This document shows, piece after piece, positions 24,479 to 33,370 of a stretch of DNA of 58,064 bases (the first letter of the stretch is position 1; each line of letters starts with the position of its first letter). Origin of the DNA: Heritagella_A intestinalis (GTDB taxonomy: Bacteria > Bacillota > Clostridia > Oscillospirales > Acutalibacteraceae); contig CAJFQF010000017.1 in assembly GCA_904418995.1 (NCBI GenBank), forward strand, positions 1-58,064. Direction: 5' to 3'. Position numbers and translations under genes: made by a program. Under the pieces are notes generated by a model that searched no databases, was not told the origin of the DNA, and saw nothing but the letters and a program-made list of their open reading frames with translations.

Positions 24479-25306
24479 ATGAAAAAACTTCGTATTTTCT
24501 CCCTTCTCGCTTCTCTGTTGCTGGTTTGCGGATTGTTGTCCTCTTGTGGCCAAGGGGCCGGAGCGCAGCTGTGCCTCCCCGGCCTGGAATGGGGCCAGCC
24601 TATGGACGAGGCCCTGAAAGCCCTGGATACCAGCCTGGAGGCTCTCTCCTCGGAGGATTATGCCCTGGATGAAGAATATGGCGGCGGGCGTGTACGCCTT
24701 CGCGACCGGGAAATCTTTGGCCAAAAGAGCGCTGAGATGATCCTGACTTTTGCTACCGATTTCTATTATATTGACCCAGAAAAATACGCAGATAGAAAAA
24801 ACGGCTTTCTCTGTGAAGTCCGGATTTCTTATCCCGAGGACGCGGACATGGATGCTGTTCTGGCAGAAATGAAGAAATCCTTTGGAGAGCCGGCAGAGAC
24901 GGTGGAGACTTATTCTACCTATGAGGAACTTCCCACAGAATACACTTCCGACGACCACAACCAGTATTGGGCCGGTCCGGCCATCAGCCAAGTGGTGGAT
25001 GAGGCACACCAGAAAACCCTGCGGGAAAATGAAGAATTTGCCGCAGCCCTTATCCCCACACAGTCGGATTCCTCTATTGACGACGCCATTTGGGAAAACT
25101 ACCTGAAGACGCCCGTTTCCACTGTCCGGTGGAGCGACGATTATCGGAACGATATTACGGAAGCCCTTGAGGAGCAGCACGGGATTTCCACCTCTCCCAA
25201 TATGGTAATTTTAGAAGGTTCCCTTGCTTTCACTCTCCAAGATAATTATATTGACACCTTGCGCAGCCTGCAGGAGGAGAACGCTTCCTCTACTACCAGC
25301 GAATAA
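24479..25306 (+). CDS. Lipoprotein of unknown function
   Basis: 275 aa from ATG 24479, which has a 10-base spacing to AAAAGGAG; the in-frame GTG at 24470 is too close. Signal peptide with lipobox LLSSCGQG. The mature part starts with a short repeat-like opening (LEWGQPMDEALKALDTSLEAL), then an acidic alpha/beta region with a conserved-looking FLCEVRISYPEDADMDAVLAEMK segment that resembles small domains measuring strand pairs in secreted Clostridial lipoproteins. The C-terminus is Ser/Thr-rich (ENASSTTSE). I do not recognise the family. It has its own promoter and shares a bidirectional terminator with the opposite LCP gene. Confidence 0.75.
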   Translation: MKKLRIFSLLASLLLVCGLLSSCGQGAGAQLCLPGLEWGQPMDEALKALDTSLEALSSEDYALDEEYGGGRVRLRDREIFGQKSAEMILTFATDFYYIDPEKYADRKNGFLCEVRISYPEDADMDAVLAEMKKSFGEPAETVETYSTYEELPTEYTSDDHNQYWAGPAISQVVDEAHQKTLRENEEFAAALIPTQSDSSIDDAIWENYLKTPVSTVRWSDDYRNDITEALEEQHGISTSPNMVILEGSLAFTLQDNYIDTLRSLQEENASSTTSE

Positions 25307-25324
25307 ACTCACAAAACAAAAAGC

Positions 25325-25355
25325 AGCGGCCCGGAGAAACCCTCCGGGCCGCTTT
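25325..25355. terminator. Bidirectional terminator
   Basis: AGCGGCCCGGAG pairs with CTCCGGGCCGCT, loop AAACC; A-rich left side gives a T run on the minus strand. Confidence 0.85.
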
Positions 25356-25373
25356 CCTGCGTGCTTTTCCTCT

Positions 25374-26627
25374 TTATTCGGTGGTGCTGGATGTGTTGTC
25401 CTCCTGCTCGCTGGGCAGCTTAAATTCCGCCAGCTCCGGGAAGGAATCCTCATAAATAAACCGGTTCAGGAAGAGCTTCGTGTCCTCCTGGGTGTTTGTC
25501 CCGTCCATGGTTTGCAGCAGCAGCACATCCTGTACGCCGCTATGGTCGGTGATCCGCCGTGCAATGTGCAGTTCATTGTTGGGGATCTGGCAGGTCTCCA
25601 TGGGATAGCCCATATAGGTGAGGGCGTCGGTGGCCAGGGTCAGCATTTCATCGGGGCTGATATTGCTGATCAAGTACGGTACGATCTGATTGGCCAGGGA
25701 CAGGATCTGCCCTGCGTCTGCATCTTTAAAATTCTCGATGAGAGTATCGATCACATGCTGCTGGCGGCGGATGCGGCCATAGTCGTCATAGTAGACCTCG
25801 CCGGTCTCCTGGTCGGTGTACTTGCAGTAACGGATCCGGGAGTAATACCGGGCCTGGGCGCCGCTGAGCTGGTTCAAACCCTCGGTAGCGCCGGTCTCCC
25901 CGGACTTCCGGTTCATCTCATCGGCCTCGGCGGCGCTGAGCTCCACCTCAATGCCCCCCAGGGCGTCAATAATATGGGGGAAGGCTGCATAATCCACAAT
26001 CACATACCGGTCGATATCACAGCCGAAATTTTTCTCAATGGTCTTGACCAGCAGGGGGGCGCCGTTGCCGGAACCGCCCTTATTGATGCTTTCCAGGGCG
26101 CCCAGATAATAGCCGGTGTTCAGCTTGTAGTAGTTGTAGCCGGGAATGGAAACGTAGGTGTCCCGCATAAAGGAAGTGAGCTTCAGTTTCTTGTGGCGGC
26201 GGTCCAGGGAAACCATGAGCATGGAATCCGCCCGGCCCACGGTTTCGGAGCCGTAGTCGTCCACCCCCAGCAACAGGATGTTGGTAACCATATCATCGTG
26301 GTACAGGCCGTCTACCATATAGGCGTCCCCCAATTCCTCCTCGGTCTGGTTTACATTGCCGATGGGGGCCTTCGAAACCTGCCCCTGATCCTCTTCATCG
26401 GGGACATACTGATACCCCGAAAGCACGGCGTTGGCCCACAGGGAAGCACAGCCCGCCAGGATAAACAGTACGCTGAAAAAGCTAATACAGATATTGGCCA
26501 CCAGCCGCTTCTTGGAGCGAGGACGGGGGGAATGGGAGGAAATTTCCTGACCCGGTGTGGTTTCGTCTACGGCGGGGGCTCCTTCCTGGAGCTCCTCCTG
26601 TGTTTGGTTTTCAGGGAGAGTACGCAT
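25374..26627 (-). CDS. LytR-CpsA-Psr (LCP) family wall-polymer ligase
   Basis: 417 aa from ATG 26627 (AAGGAG eight bases upstream). A cytoplasmic N-terminal tail of about 45 residues ending in PRPRSKKR, one membrane helix, then the extracellular LCP domain with LLLGVDDYGSETVGRADSML, the Arg of SFMRDTYVSIPG, and GGSGNGAPLLVKTIEKNF. LCP enzymes transfer undecaprenyl-pyrophosphate-linked polymers such as teichoic acids or capsule onto peptidoglycan. Length fits. A TATAAT -10 on the minus strand lies at 26739-26744. It is likely a single-gene transcript. Which polymer it attaches cannot be told from context; the YfhO protein at 5271 may work in the same wall pathway. Confidence 0.92.
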   Translation of the reverse strand: MRTLPENQTQEELQEGAPAVDETTPGQEISSHSPRPRSKKRLVANICISFFSVLFILAGCASLWANAVLSGYQYVPDEEDQGQVSKAPIGNVNQTEEELGDAYMVDGLYHDDMVTNILLLGVDDYGSETVGRADSMLMVSLDRRHKKLKLTSFMRDTYVSIPGYNYYKLNTGYYLGALESINKGGSGNGAPLLVKTIEKNFGCDIDRYVIVDYAAFPHIIDALGGIEVELSAAEADEMNRKSGETGATEGLNQLSGAQARYYSRIRYCKYTDQETGEVYYDDYGRIRRQQHVIDTLIENFKDADAGQILSLANQIVPYLISNISPDEMLTLATDALTYMGYPMETCQIPNNELHIARRITDHSGVQDVLLLQTMDGTNTQEDTKLFLNRFIYEDSFPELAEFKLPSEQEDNTSSTTE

Positions 26628-26819
26628 CACATCAGCTCCTTACAGCACAGGGATAGCCAGGCCCAAGCCAGGCAGTTTTTCAAATACAATGACAAAAAAC
26701 AGAATCCGGTAAAAAGACCGGATTCGACATTACAAAAAATTATACCCCACTGGTCTTTGGCTATAATTCTTTTAAAGAACTAACTTTGAAAATTTTGTAT
26801 CCAAAAAGGACGTTTTCCC

Positions 26820-26851
26820 AAAAGAAAAACGCCCCCTGCACCGAGGGGGCG
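26820..26851 (-). terminator. Terminator of prs
   Basis: On the minus strand CGCCCCCTC/GGGGGCG stem with GTTTTTCTTTT after it; seven bases after the prs stop. Confidence 0.85.
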
Positions 26852-26857
26852 CTGCTA

Positions 26858-28009
26858 TTAGCGCTGGCCGCGCTTTTCCAGCAGATGCTGGATTCTCTCG
26901 TGGGGATCCACAATGGTGCTCACGGAAATATCGTGGTTCAAAGCGGCGATAAAGTAGGCGATATACTTGGAAACGTCCACCTCGAAGAACCATTCCCGCT
27001 GGCGGAGCTCCGGGGTGCGGTAGGTCAGGTTGCTGCCCAGCACGCCGGAAATGTAGCCCTCTTCATAGGCCTTGTCAAAGGCCTCCAGGCCGTTGGTGAA
27101 GATGGCATAGGTGGCATAGGCGAAAATACGGCCGGCTTTCTGCTTTTTCAGGGCATAGGCAATATCCAGCATGGACTCACCGGAAGAAATGATGTCGTCG
27201 GCAATGAACACATCCTTGCCTTCCACGGAGGTGCCCAGGTATTCGTGGGCTACAATGGGGTTGCGGCCGTTGACAATCCGGGAATAATCCCGGCGCTTAT
27301 AGAACATGCCCAGGTCTACGCCCAGCACAGAAGCGTAGTACATATTCCGGTTCATGGCGCCTTCGTCGGGGCTGACAATCATGAAGTGGTCCCGGGTCAG
27401 GGAAATGTCCGGCACATTCCGGAACAGGGCCTTGAGCACCTGATAGGTGGGCATCACATTGTCAAAGCCCATGAGGGGGACCGCATTCTGCACCCGGGGG
27501 TCGTGGGCGTCAAAGGTCACCACATTGGAAACGCCCATAGCAGCCAGTTCCTGGAGCATCACCGCGCAGTCCAGGGATTCCCGATAGCTGCGGCGGTGCT
27601 GACGGCCGCCGTACAGAATGGGCATAATCACATTGATCCGGTAGGCCTTACCGCTGGCCGCCTGGATCAGGCGCTTCAGATCCTGGAAGTGGTCGTCAGG
27701 GGACATGCAGTTCTTGCGGCCAAACATATTGTAGGTGCAGGAATAATTGCCCACATCCACAATGAAGTACAGATCATCGCCCCGGACCGTGGACTTGATG
27801 AGGCCCTTACCGTCGCCGGAAGCAAAGCGGGGGCATTCGCTCTCGATAATGAAATTATCCTGCCCGCGTCCCGCCTCTTTCGCCCACCGGGCCAAATGGG
27901 CATTGATCTTCTCTCCAAGTTCCCTTGCGCCCTCCAGAGGAATCAGTCCCAAAGGGGCAACGCAATCGCCTTCGCTGAAAAAGAGCTGTGCATCTGTTTT
28001 TCTTTCCAT
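26858..28009 (-). CDS. prs: Ribose-phosphate pyrophosphokinase (divergent, long form)
   Basis: 383 aa from ATG 28009, preceded by AAGGAGAACGGT. It makes PRPP from ribose 5-phosphate and ATP for nucleotide, His and Trp synthesis. The PRPP-binding loop VFIADDIISSGESMLDIA is clear, as are GGRQHRRSYRESLDCA and TFDAHDPRVQNAVP around the ATP site and GSNLTYRTPELRQREWF at the end. It is about 65 residues longer than the standard 315-residue enzyme, with an extended N-terminal region. This longer version is one I associate with Clostridia and other anaerobes. The open frame extends upstream to 28090, but those 27 codons have no ribosome site. Confidence 0.92.
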   Translation of the reverse strand: MERKTDAQLFFSEGDCVAPLGLIPLEGARELGEKINAHLARWAKEAGRGQDNFIIESECPRFASGDGKGLIKSTVRGDDLYFIVDVGNYSCTYNMFGRKNCMSPDDHFQDLKRLIQAASGKAYRINVIMPILYGGRQHRRSYRESLDCAVMLQELAAMGVSNVVTFDAHDPRVQNAVPLMGFDNVMPTYQVLKALFRNVPDISLTRDHFMIVSPDEGAMNRNMYYASVLGVDLGMFYKRRDYSRIVNGRNPIVAHEYLGTSVEGKDVFIADDIISSGESMLDIAYALKKQKAGRIFAYATYAIFTNGLEAFDKAYEEGYISGVLGSNLTYRTPELRQREWFFEVDVSKYIAYFIAALNHDISVSTIVDPHERIQHLLEKRGQR

Positions 28010-28225
28010 ACCGTTCTCCTTACTGCATTTTTCGCCAGATTCTGTTCCGCAGCCACCGGCTGGCGGGAGTTCACGTATAGTATTTATCATAACATAGAAT
28101 TCCGGCCCACGCTACAAAAAACGGCGCATTTTGTCGAGTTTGTAAGGTCTGCCGGGTTCCAGCGGGCTTGTTTCCTCGGTTTTTGGTCAGGAAATAATAC
28201 GTGCCATTGACTTTTCCCCGGGTTT

Positions 28226-29284
28226 TCACCCGTTTCCACCGAGTTTTCCACCAAGTTCCTCTGCGGAGACCGTCCCGGACGCTTCTCCGGCCTGTCCCCC
28301 CGCAGTTTCCACCGGCGCTGCCATCTCTGTGGAAACCTGGACCGCAGCCTGCGGCGCCCCGGCTTCCACCTCCTTGCGGACATACCGCTGGGGTTCGCCC
28401 AGGGCCTCCGTGCGGCGCTGGTTGCGCAGGTCGCTGAGGACCATCATGGTGACGCCGCCCAGGATAATCACACAGCCCAAAGCCTTCTGCCAGGTCATGG
28501 CCTCGTGGAGGAACAGCCAGCCGGAAAGCACGCTGGATACCGGCTCAAACATACAGAACACCGCGGCGGTGCTGGCGCCCAAATCCCGGATGCCCAGCTG
28601 GAGCAGAGCCACCGCCAAAAAGGAGGTGCCGATGGCCACAATGAAGGTGTAGAGCATGGCCAGAGGCGGCAGGAAAAAGTTGATTTTCTGCATGGGGATA
28701 TCCATGAGGAGCATGGCGCAGGCGTTGAAAAGCCCCATATAGCAGGCCACTTTGTTGGGATTCATGGACCGCAGGGAGCTCTTGTCCATGCTGGTGAGGT
28801 AGCAGCCATAGGTAACCGCCGAAGCCACCGCCAAGACAATGCCGACCATACTGCCGCCGCCATCCAGGAAGAAGAGCATCCCGGCGCTGGCCGCGATAAG
28901 GGCCGCCAGTTTCCACCGGCCCAGACGCTCCCGGAACAAAAACCGGCACAAAAGGGCCGTCACCACCGGATAGAGGAAATGAATGGTTTGGGCTGTACCC
29001 ACTCCCACATAATTATAGGACTCATAGAGCATATAGGTGGTGCTCACGCTGAAAAGCACGCTCACTGCCAGCAAAAACAGAAGCTCCTTCCAGGGAACGC
29101 GCAGCGGCGTTTTCTTTATCAGCATAATGACCAGCAGCACCGGCACCACCATCAGGTTCCGGTAAAAGGTCAGGGTGTTGGCGTTGCTGCCCATATCATA
29201 GGTCATACTGGCCAAAATGGGGGTCACGCCGAAAAGCAGGGCGGAAATAATCGTGAAGACCATTCCGCGGACTTTGCGGTTCAT
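28226..29284 (-). CDS. EamA/DMT-family transporter
   Basis: 352 aa from ATG 29284 (GGAG nine bases upstream; the ATG at 29293 touches the ribosome site). About ten membrane helices in two EamA halves (VFTIISALLFGVTPILASMT; AVASAVTYGCYLTSMDKSS), then a hydrophilic Ala/Gly/Glu-rich tail of about 60 residues that is unusual for the family. Members export or import amino acids, metabolites or nucleotide sugars; the substrate is not evident. It lies between prs and DAHP synthase on the same strand; no clear operon signal. Confidence 0.85.
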   Translation of the reverse strand: MNRKVRGMVFTIISALLFGVTPILASMTYDMGSNANTLTFYRNLMVVPVLLVIMLIKKTPLRVPWKELLFLLAVSVLFSVSTTYMLYESYNYVGVGTAQTIHFLYPVVTALLCRFLFRERLGRWKLAALIAASAGMLFFLDGGGSMVGIVLAVASAVTYGCYLTSMDKSSLRSMNPNKVACYMGLFNACAMLLMDIPMQKINFFLPPLAMLYTFIVAIGTSFLAVALLQLGIRDLGASTAAVFCMFEPVSSVLSGWLFLHEAMTWQKALGCVIILGGVTMMVLSDLRNQRRTEALGEPQRYVRKEVEAGAPQAAVQVSTEMAAPVETAGGQAGEASGTVSAEELGGKLGGNG

Positions 29285-29367
29285 GGGTATCATCTCCGTT
29301 AATAGACTGAAATAACCGGTTTTCCTCTTCTTTACAGGACAAAAACGCGGAAAATTGAAAAAACATC

Positions 29368-30399
29368 TTACACCGATTCGGCAATCTCATAGAGCAGGCG
29401 CTCTGTTTCCTGCCAGCCCAGGCAGGGGTCCGTGATGGACTTGCCATAAATCCGGTGCTCGGTAATGGGCTGGTTCCCCTCTTCCAGATAGCTCTCGATC
29501 ATCACGCCTTTGACCAGCTGGCGCAGGCCCGGGTGATAGCGGCGGCTGTGGAGCACTTCGCTGACAATGCGCACCTGTTCCCGGAACTGCTTGTTGGAGT
29601 TGGAGTGGTTGGCGTCGATGATGGCCGCCGGATACTGCAAATCCCGCTTTTCATAGAGTTCCAGCAGCCGCACCAGGTCCTCATAGTGGTAGTTGGGCAC
29701 ACAGGTGCCGTACTTGTCCACGCCGCCCCGGAGGATGGAGTGGGCCAGGGGGTTGCCGTCAGTGGTCACATCGCAGCCCCGATAGAGGAAATTGTGGGGG
29801 GATTGAGCCGCCTGCACCGAGTTGAGCATCACGGAAAAATCGCCGCTGGTGGGGTTTTTCATGCCCACGGGGATTTCCATGCCGCTGGCCGTGAGGCGGT
29901 GCTGCTGGTTTTCCACTGACCGGGCGCCTACGGCCTCATAGGAAAGCAGGTCGTCCATATAGCTGCGGTTTTCCGGGTACAGCATCTCGTCGGCGGCGGT
30001 GAGGCCGCTTTCCGCCATGGCCCGGATGTGCATTTTCCGGATGGCAATAAGGCCGCCCAGCAGGTCGGGGGCTTTGTCCGGCTGGGGCTGATGGAGCATC
30101 CCCTTATATCCCTCGCCGGTGGTGCGGGGCTTGTTGGTGTAGATTCGGGGGATGAGAATCAGCCGCTGGGAAACCTTCTCGCTGACCTTTGCCAGCCGGG
30201 AGACGTATTCACAGACAGCGTCCTCGTTATCGGCGGAGCAGGGGCCGACAATCACCAGGAACTTGTCCGATTCTCCGGTAAACACTGCCCGGATCTCCCG
30301 GTCCCGCTGTTCCTTGCGCCGCACCAGTTCCTCCGCCAGGGGATACTGGGCTTTCAGCTCCCCAGGGCGGGGGAGTTCCTTATTCAGTTTCATGGCCAT
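29368..30399 (-). CDS. aroF: 3-deoxy-7-phosphoheptulonate synthase (class I DAHP synthase)
   Basis: 343 aa from the second ATG (30399), eight bases after AAGGAGG; the ATG at 30405 is only two bases from it. It condenses PEP and erythrose 4-phosphate in the first step of the shikimate pathway. Motifs: VIVGPCSADNEDAV, IPRIYTNKPRTTGEGYKG, GMKNPTSGD, DANHSNSNKQFREQ, ITDPCLGW, all of the E. coli AroF/G/H type. No other shikimate gene is adjacent. Which allosteric type it is cannot be judged, so the symbol aroF is used in the broad sense. Confidence 0.93.
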   Translation of the reverse strand: MAMKLNKELPRPGELKAQYPLAEELVRRKEQRDREIRAVFTGESDKFLVIVGPCSADNEDAVCEYVSRLAKVSEKVSQRLILIPRIYTNKPRTTGEGYKGMLHQPQPDKAPDLLGGLIAIRKMHIRAMAESGLTAADEMLYPENRSYMDDLLSYEAVGARSVENQQHRLTASGMEIPVGMKNPTSGDFSVMLNSVQAAQSPHNFLYRGCDVTTDGNPLAHSILRGGVDKYGTCVPNYHYEDLVRLLELYEKRDLQYPAAIIDANHSNSNKQFREQVRIVSEVLHSRRYHPGLRQLVKGVMIESYLEEGNQPITEHRIYGKSITDPCLGWQETERLLYEIAESV

Positions 30400-30418
30400 G
30401 GGCATTGCCTCCTTGTCT

Positions 30419-30448
30419 ATGATAGAGGATCTATTTTTTCTTTTTCAA
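30419..30448 (-). promoter_or_regulatory. Promoter of DAHP synthase
   Basis: On the minus strand TTGAAA, 18-bp spacer, TATCAT; predicted start about 12 bases before the ATG, just ahead of AAGGAGG. Confidence 0.5.
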
Positions 30449-30512
30449 TCTATAAAAACTCACAAATCGTATATATAATCTTAGATTTTTGGTGGTACTG
30501 GCAGGAATTCCA

Positions 30513-30541
30513 GGCAAAAGAAAGGCCGCCGAAGCGGCCTG
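30513..30541 (-). terminator. Terminator of ddh
   Basis: On the minus strand GGCCGC-TTCG-GCGGCC followed by TTTCTTTT; a very stable tetraloop. Confidence 0.88.
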
Positions 30542-30577
30542 CGGAGAAATATGTCGTTTCTTAGGGCCTGCCTATCT

Positions 30578-31564
30578 TTACAGCAGGTGGCTGCGCAGCT
30601 CTTCGCCGCTCTGGGCGCTGAGATACGCCGGGGCAATGTCAAACAGGGTCTTGCAGCCGGACTGCCCTTCCTGCTGCATCCGCACCGCCGCACGGGCACA
30701 GGCCACCAGCACAGAAGAGGTAAACTCCGGATTGGAATCCAGCTTCAGGCTGTACTCAATGACGTGATGGTGCTCGCCTTCCCAGCCGGTGCGGCCGCTG
30801 CGAATCACACAGCCGCCATGGGGCAGGCCGGAATGATCCCGCTGCATCTCTTCCTGGGAGATAAAGTGGACGGTGGTGTCGTAGTCGGCAAAGTAGTTGG
30901 GCATGGTCTTGATTTCCTTCTCAATCCGGGCCTTGTCCGCGCCCTCCTTGGCCACCACATAGCACAGCCGGGTGTGCTTTTCCCGGGTGGTCAGCTCCGG
31001 GTTCTTGCCGGCCCGCACAGCTTCTACGGCGCTCTCCACCGGGATGGTATACTGCCGGGCATCCTGCACGCCTTCAATACGGCGGATGGCGTCGGAGTGG
31101 CCCTGGCTCACGCCCTTGCCCCAGAAGGTGTAGTCCTTGCCGTCGGGCAGGATGGCGTTGGCATACAGCCGGTTCAGGGAGAACATACCCGGGTCCCAGC
31201 CAGCGGAAATCACCGCTACCTTGCCGGCGGCCTTGGCGGCCTGGTCTACCGCGGCAAAGTGCTCCGGAATCTTGGCGTGGGTGTCGAAGCTGTCCACCAC
31301 GTTAAAGTGGGCGGCCATAGCAGGGGTCTGCACCGGCAGGTCGGTGGCGCTGCCGCCGCAGAGAATCATCACGTCGATTTCCTCGGCCATTTCCGCAGCC
31401 TTCTCCATGGGATACACCGGCACCCCGGGGGTGCGGATGGAAAGGGAAGCCGGGTCGCGGCGGGTAAAGACCGCTTTCAGCTCCATGTCGGGATTCTGCC
31501 GGATGGCGCACTCCACGCCCCGGCCCAGATTGCCGTAGCCGGCAATGGCAATACGAATACTCAT
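30578..31564 (-). CDS. ddh: meso-Diaminopimelate D-dehydrogenase
   Basis: 328 aa. N-terminal Rossmann motif IAIAGYGNLGRGVECA, then VFTRRDP, AVISAGWDPGMFSLNR, FWGKGVSQGHSDAIRRI and HTRLCYVVAKEG, the typical dehydrogenase-type signature. It reductively aminates tetrahydrodipicolinate with NADPH and ammonia in one step, bypassing the acylated DAP pathway to supply meso-DAP for peptidoglycan and lysine. Length is normal. The xpaC-telA-lemA-like operon ends 58 bp upstream; ddh may be read through from it or start in that gap. Confidence 0.95.
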   Translation of the reverse strand: MSIRIAIAGYGNLGRGVECAIRQNPDMELKAVFTRRDPASLSIRTPGVPVYPMEKAAEMAEEIDVMILCGGSATDLPVQTPAMAAHFNVVDSFDTHAKIPEHFAAVDQAAKAAGKVAVISAGWDPGMFSLNRLYANAILPDGKDYTFWGKGVSQGHSDAIRRIEGVQDARQYTIPVESAVEAVRAGKNPELTTREKHTRLCYVVAKEGADKARIEKEIKTMPNYFADYDTTVHFISQEEMQRDHSGLPHGGCVIRSGRTGWEGEHHHVIEYSLKLDSNPEFTSSVLVACARAAVRMQQEGQSGCKTLFDIAPAYLSAQSGEELRSHLL

Positions 31565-31622
31565 AGTACAATCGTCCTTTCTTTCTTAACTTTCAACACT
31601 TCCTGCAATATTGGTGGAAAAC

Positions 31623-32135
31623 TCAGTGGAACTTCTCCAAGGGGCCGGAAAAGATGGCCCACCGCAGCACAAAGGCCGGGAAAGAGTCCATGGCTTCGTT
31701 ATAATCGTCCACCGCATAATTATAGCTCTCGCCCCACAACTCCAGGTCCTCCTGGGCCGTCTCAAAATCCTTTTGGAAGGACGTGGCGGCAGAGGAGCTG
31801 CTCAACTGCTCCGCTACGCCGTTAAAGGAACCGGTGAGCAGGCTGTTGGCGTCATACTGCTCTGACAGGGAATCCGTCCCCTGCAGGGCGTCCACATCCT
31901 CCTGGAGCCGCTGCACCGTGGCTTCATTGACATCATTGGTCTTGGCCAGACCAATCAGTCCATTGGCCGCCCCAATCCGGGCCTCCAGAGAATCCTCAAT
32001 CCGGGTCTGATACATCCGAGTGATGTCGCTTTTTAATGTATAAAACCCTATATTTAATCCGATAAAAAGAGAAGCTGCCAGCAGCACTACCATAATCAGG
32101 GCGGCCACTTTCGGCTCTCTCAGCTTTGTCTTCAA
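31623..32135 (-). CDS. LemA-like membrane-anchored protein
   Basis: 170 aa. One N-terminal membrane helix (VAALIMVVLLAASLFIGLNI), then a helical region. The C-terminal YNYAVDDYNEAMDSFPAFVL resembles the YNdAVrdYNt..sFP motif of LemA proteins, though the core is shorter and diverged. It follows telA by 26 bp and is last in the xpaC-telA operon. LemA proteins often appear beside stress-associated membrane proteins; their role is unclear. Assignment to LemA is tentative. Confidence 0.6.
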   Translation of the reverse strand: MKTKLREPKVAALIMVVLLAASLFIGLNIGFYTLKSDITRMYQTRIEDSLEARIGAANGLIGLAKTNDVNEATVQRLQEDVDALQGTDSLSEQYDANSLLTGSFNGVAEQLSSSSAATSFQKDFETAQEDLELWGESYNYAVDDYNEAMDSFPAFVLRWAIFSGPLEKFH

Positions 32136-32161
32136 AGGATTTTCCCTCCTTTATCCGGGAA

Positions 32162-33313
32162 TTACTGCCGGTTGGCGGGGGTGCTGCTGCGCAGCTCCAG
32201 CAGCTTCTGTTTCAGCTCGCCCTCGATGCGGCCCAGTTCCAACTCGGCCTCCCGGCGCTTCTGCCGGCCCTCTTCCTGAATATGGGCCACCTCGTCCAGG
32301 GTGGAAATCAGCTGCTCGTTGGTGTGCTTCAGGGTCTCGATATCCACAATACCCCGCTCGGATTCCTTGGCCGCCTGGATAGAGCCCATCTTCAGGGTCT
32401 CGGCGTTCTTGCGCAGGAGCTCATTGGTCATATCGCTGACCGCCCGCTGGGCCTCAATGGCCTGGGTGGAGTGGGCCATACCCAGGGCCAGCACCATCTG
32501 GCTCTTCCACAGGGGAATGGTGTTCACCAGAGTGGACTGGATTTTCTCCGCCATGATCTTATCGTTGTTCTGCACCAGGCGGATCTGGGGGCCCATCTGG
32601 ATGCAGACCATCCGGGTCAGTTCCAGGTCGTGGAGCTTCTTCTCAAAGCCCTGGCACATAGCGTCCATATCGTTGGCCGCCTGGGCGTCCTCGGGGAGAC
32701 CGGTGCGTTTGGCCTTTTCCACCAGGGCCGGCAGCACTTCCTCCTGCACCTGGCGCAGCTTGCGCTTGCCTGCCAGGATATACATGGTCAGTTCCTTGAA
32801 GTAGCTCAGGTTCAGGTCATACATCTTATCCAAAATGGCGATGTCCTTCAACAGCTGAATCTGGTGGTTCTCCAGGACTGCGGCGATCTTCTCCACATTG
32901 ACTTCTACTTTATCATACTTGGCTTTCATGCCGGCAATTTTATTCCCTGTTTTTTTGAAAAAGCCGAAGAAGCCCTTTTCCTCTTCCTCAATGTCGAAGC
33001 CCTTGAGCTCCGTCACCAGGCCGGAAATAGCGTCTCCAATTTCCCCCAGGTCCTTGGTGCGCACATTCTCCAGGGCAGACTCCGAAAACCCGGCGATCTT
33101 CTTCTGGGCCGCCGCGCCGTACTGCATCACCTGGGCCGTGTTGGTAATATCAATCTTTTCCGCAAAATCCGCCACAGTTTTCTGCTCCTGGGGCGTCAGG
33201 GATGCCTCTTCCAGCATCACCGGCTCCGGCTGGGCGGGTTTTTCTTCCAGGGCCAGCTCCGGGGCGGCAGGGGCAGCGTCTATGGGGTCCATGGTCAATT
33301 TGATTTCTTCCAT
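32162..33313 (-). CDS. telA: TelA/KlaA-family toxic anion resistance protein
   Basis: 383 aa, soluble, largely helical; ATG follows AGGAGGTTCCCCAA. The family (PF05816) signature runs through GFFGFFKKTGNKIAGM, YDKVEVNVEKIAAVLENHQ, LLKDIAILDKMYDLNL, MGPQIRLVQNNDKIMAEKIQ and IPLWKSQMVLALGM. Name comes from tellurite resistance on plasmids; in Firmicutes the protein is usually chromosomal next to XpaC and linked to envelope stress and nisin or beta-lactam tolerance. It sits between xpaC and the LemA-like gene in one operon, in a typical arrangement. Confidence 0.9.
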   Translation of the reverse strand: MEEIKLTMDPIDAAPAAPELALEEKPAQPEPVMLEEASLTPQEQKTVADFAEKIDITNTAQVMQYGAAAQKKIAGFSESALENVRTKDLGEIGDAISGLVTELKGFDIEEEEKGFFGFFKKTGNKIAGMKAKYDKVEVNVEKIAAVLENHQIQLLKDIAILDKMYDLNLSYFKELTMYILAGKRKLRQVQEEVLPALVEKAKRTGLPEDAQAANDMDAMCQGFEKKLHDLELTRMVCIQMGPQIRLVQNNDKIMAEKIQSTLVNTIPLWKSQMVLALGMAHSTQAIEAQRAVSDMTNELLRKNAETLKMGSIQAAKESERGIVDIETLKHTNEQLISTLDEVAHIQEEGRQKRREAELELGRIEGELKQKLLELRSSTPANRQ

Positions 33314-33370
33314 TTGGGGAACCTCCTCACGTTTACTTTCGGTATATTTTTTGATAAAATTACGTTCCGT

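Noticed and set aside
26702..26725. GAATCCGGT/ACCGGATTC hairpin upstream of the LCP gene as an operator or terminator
   Set aside because: No T run and no known regulator site; left unassigned.
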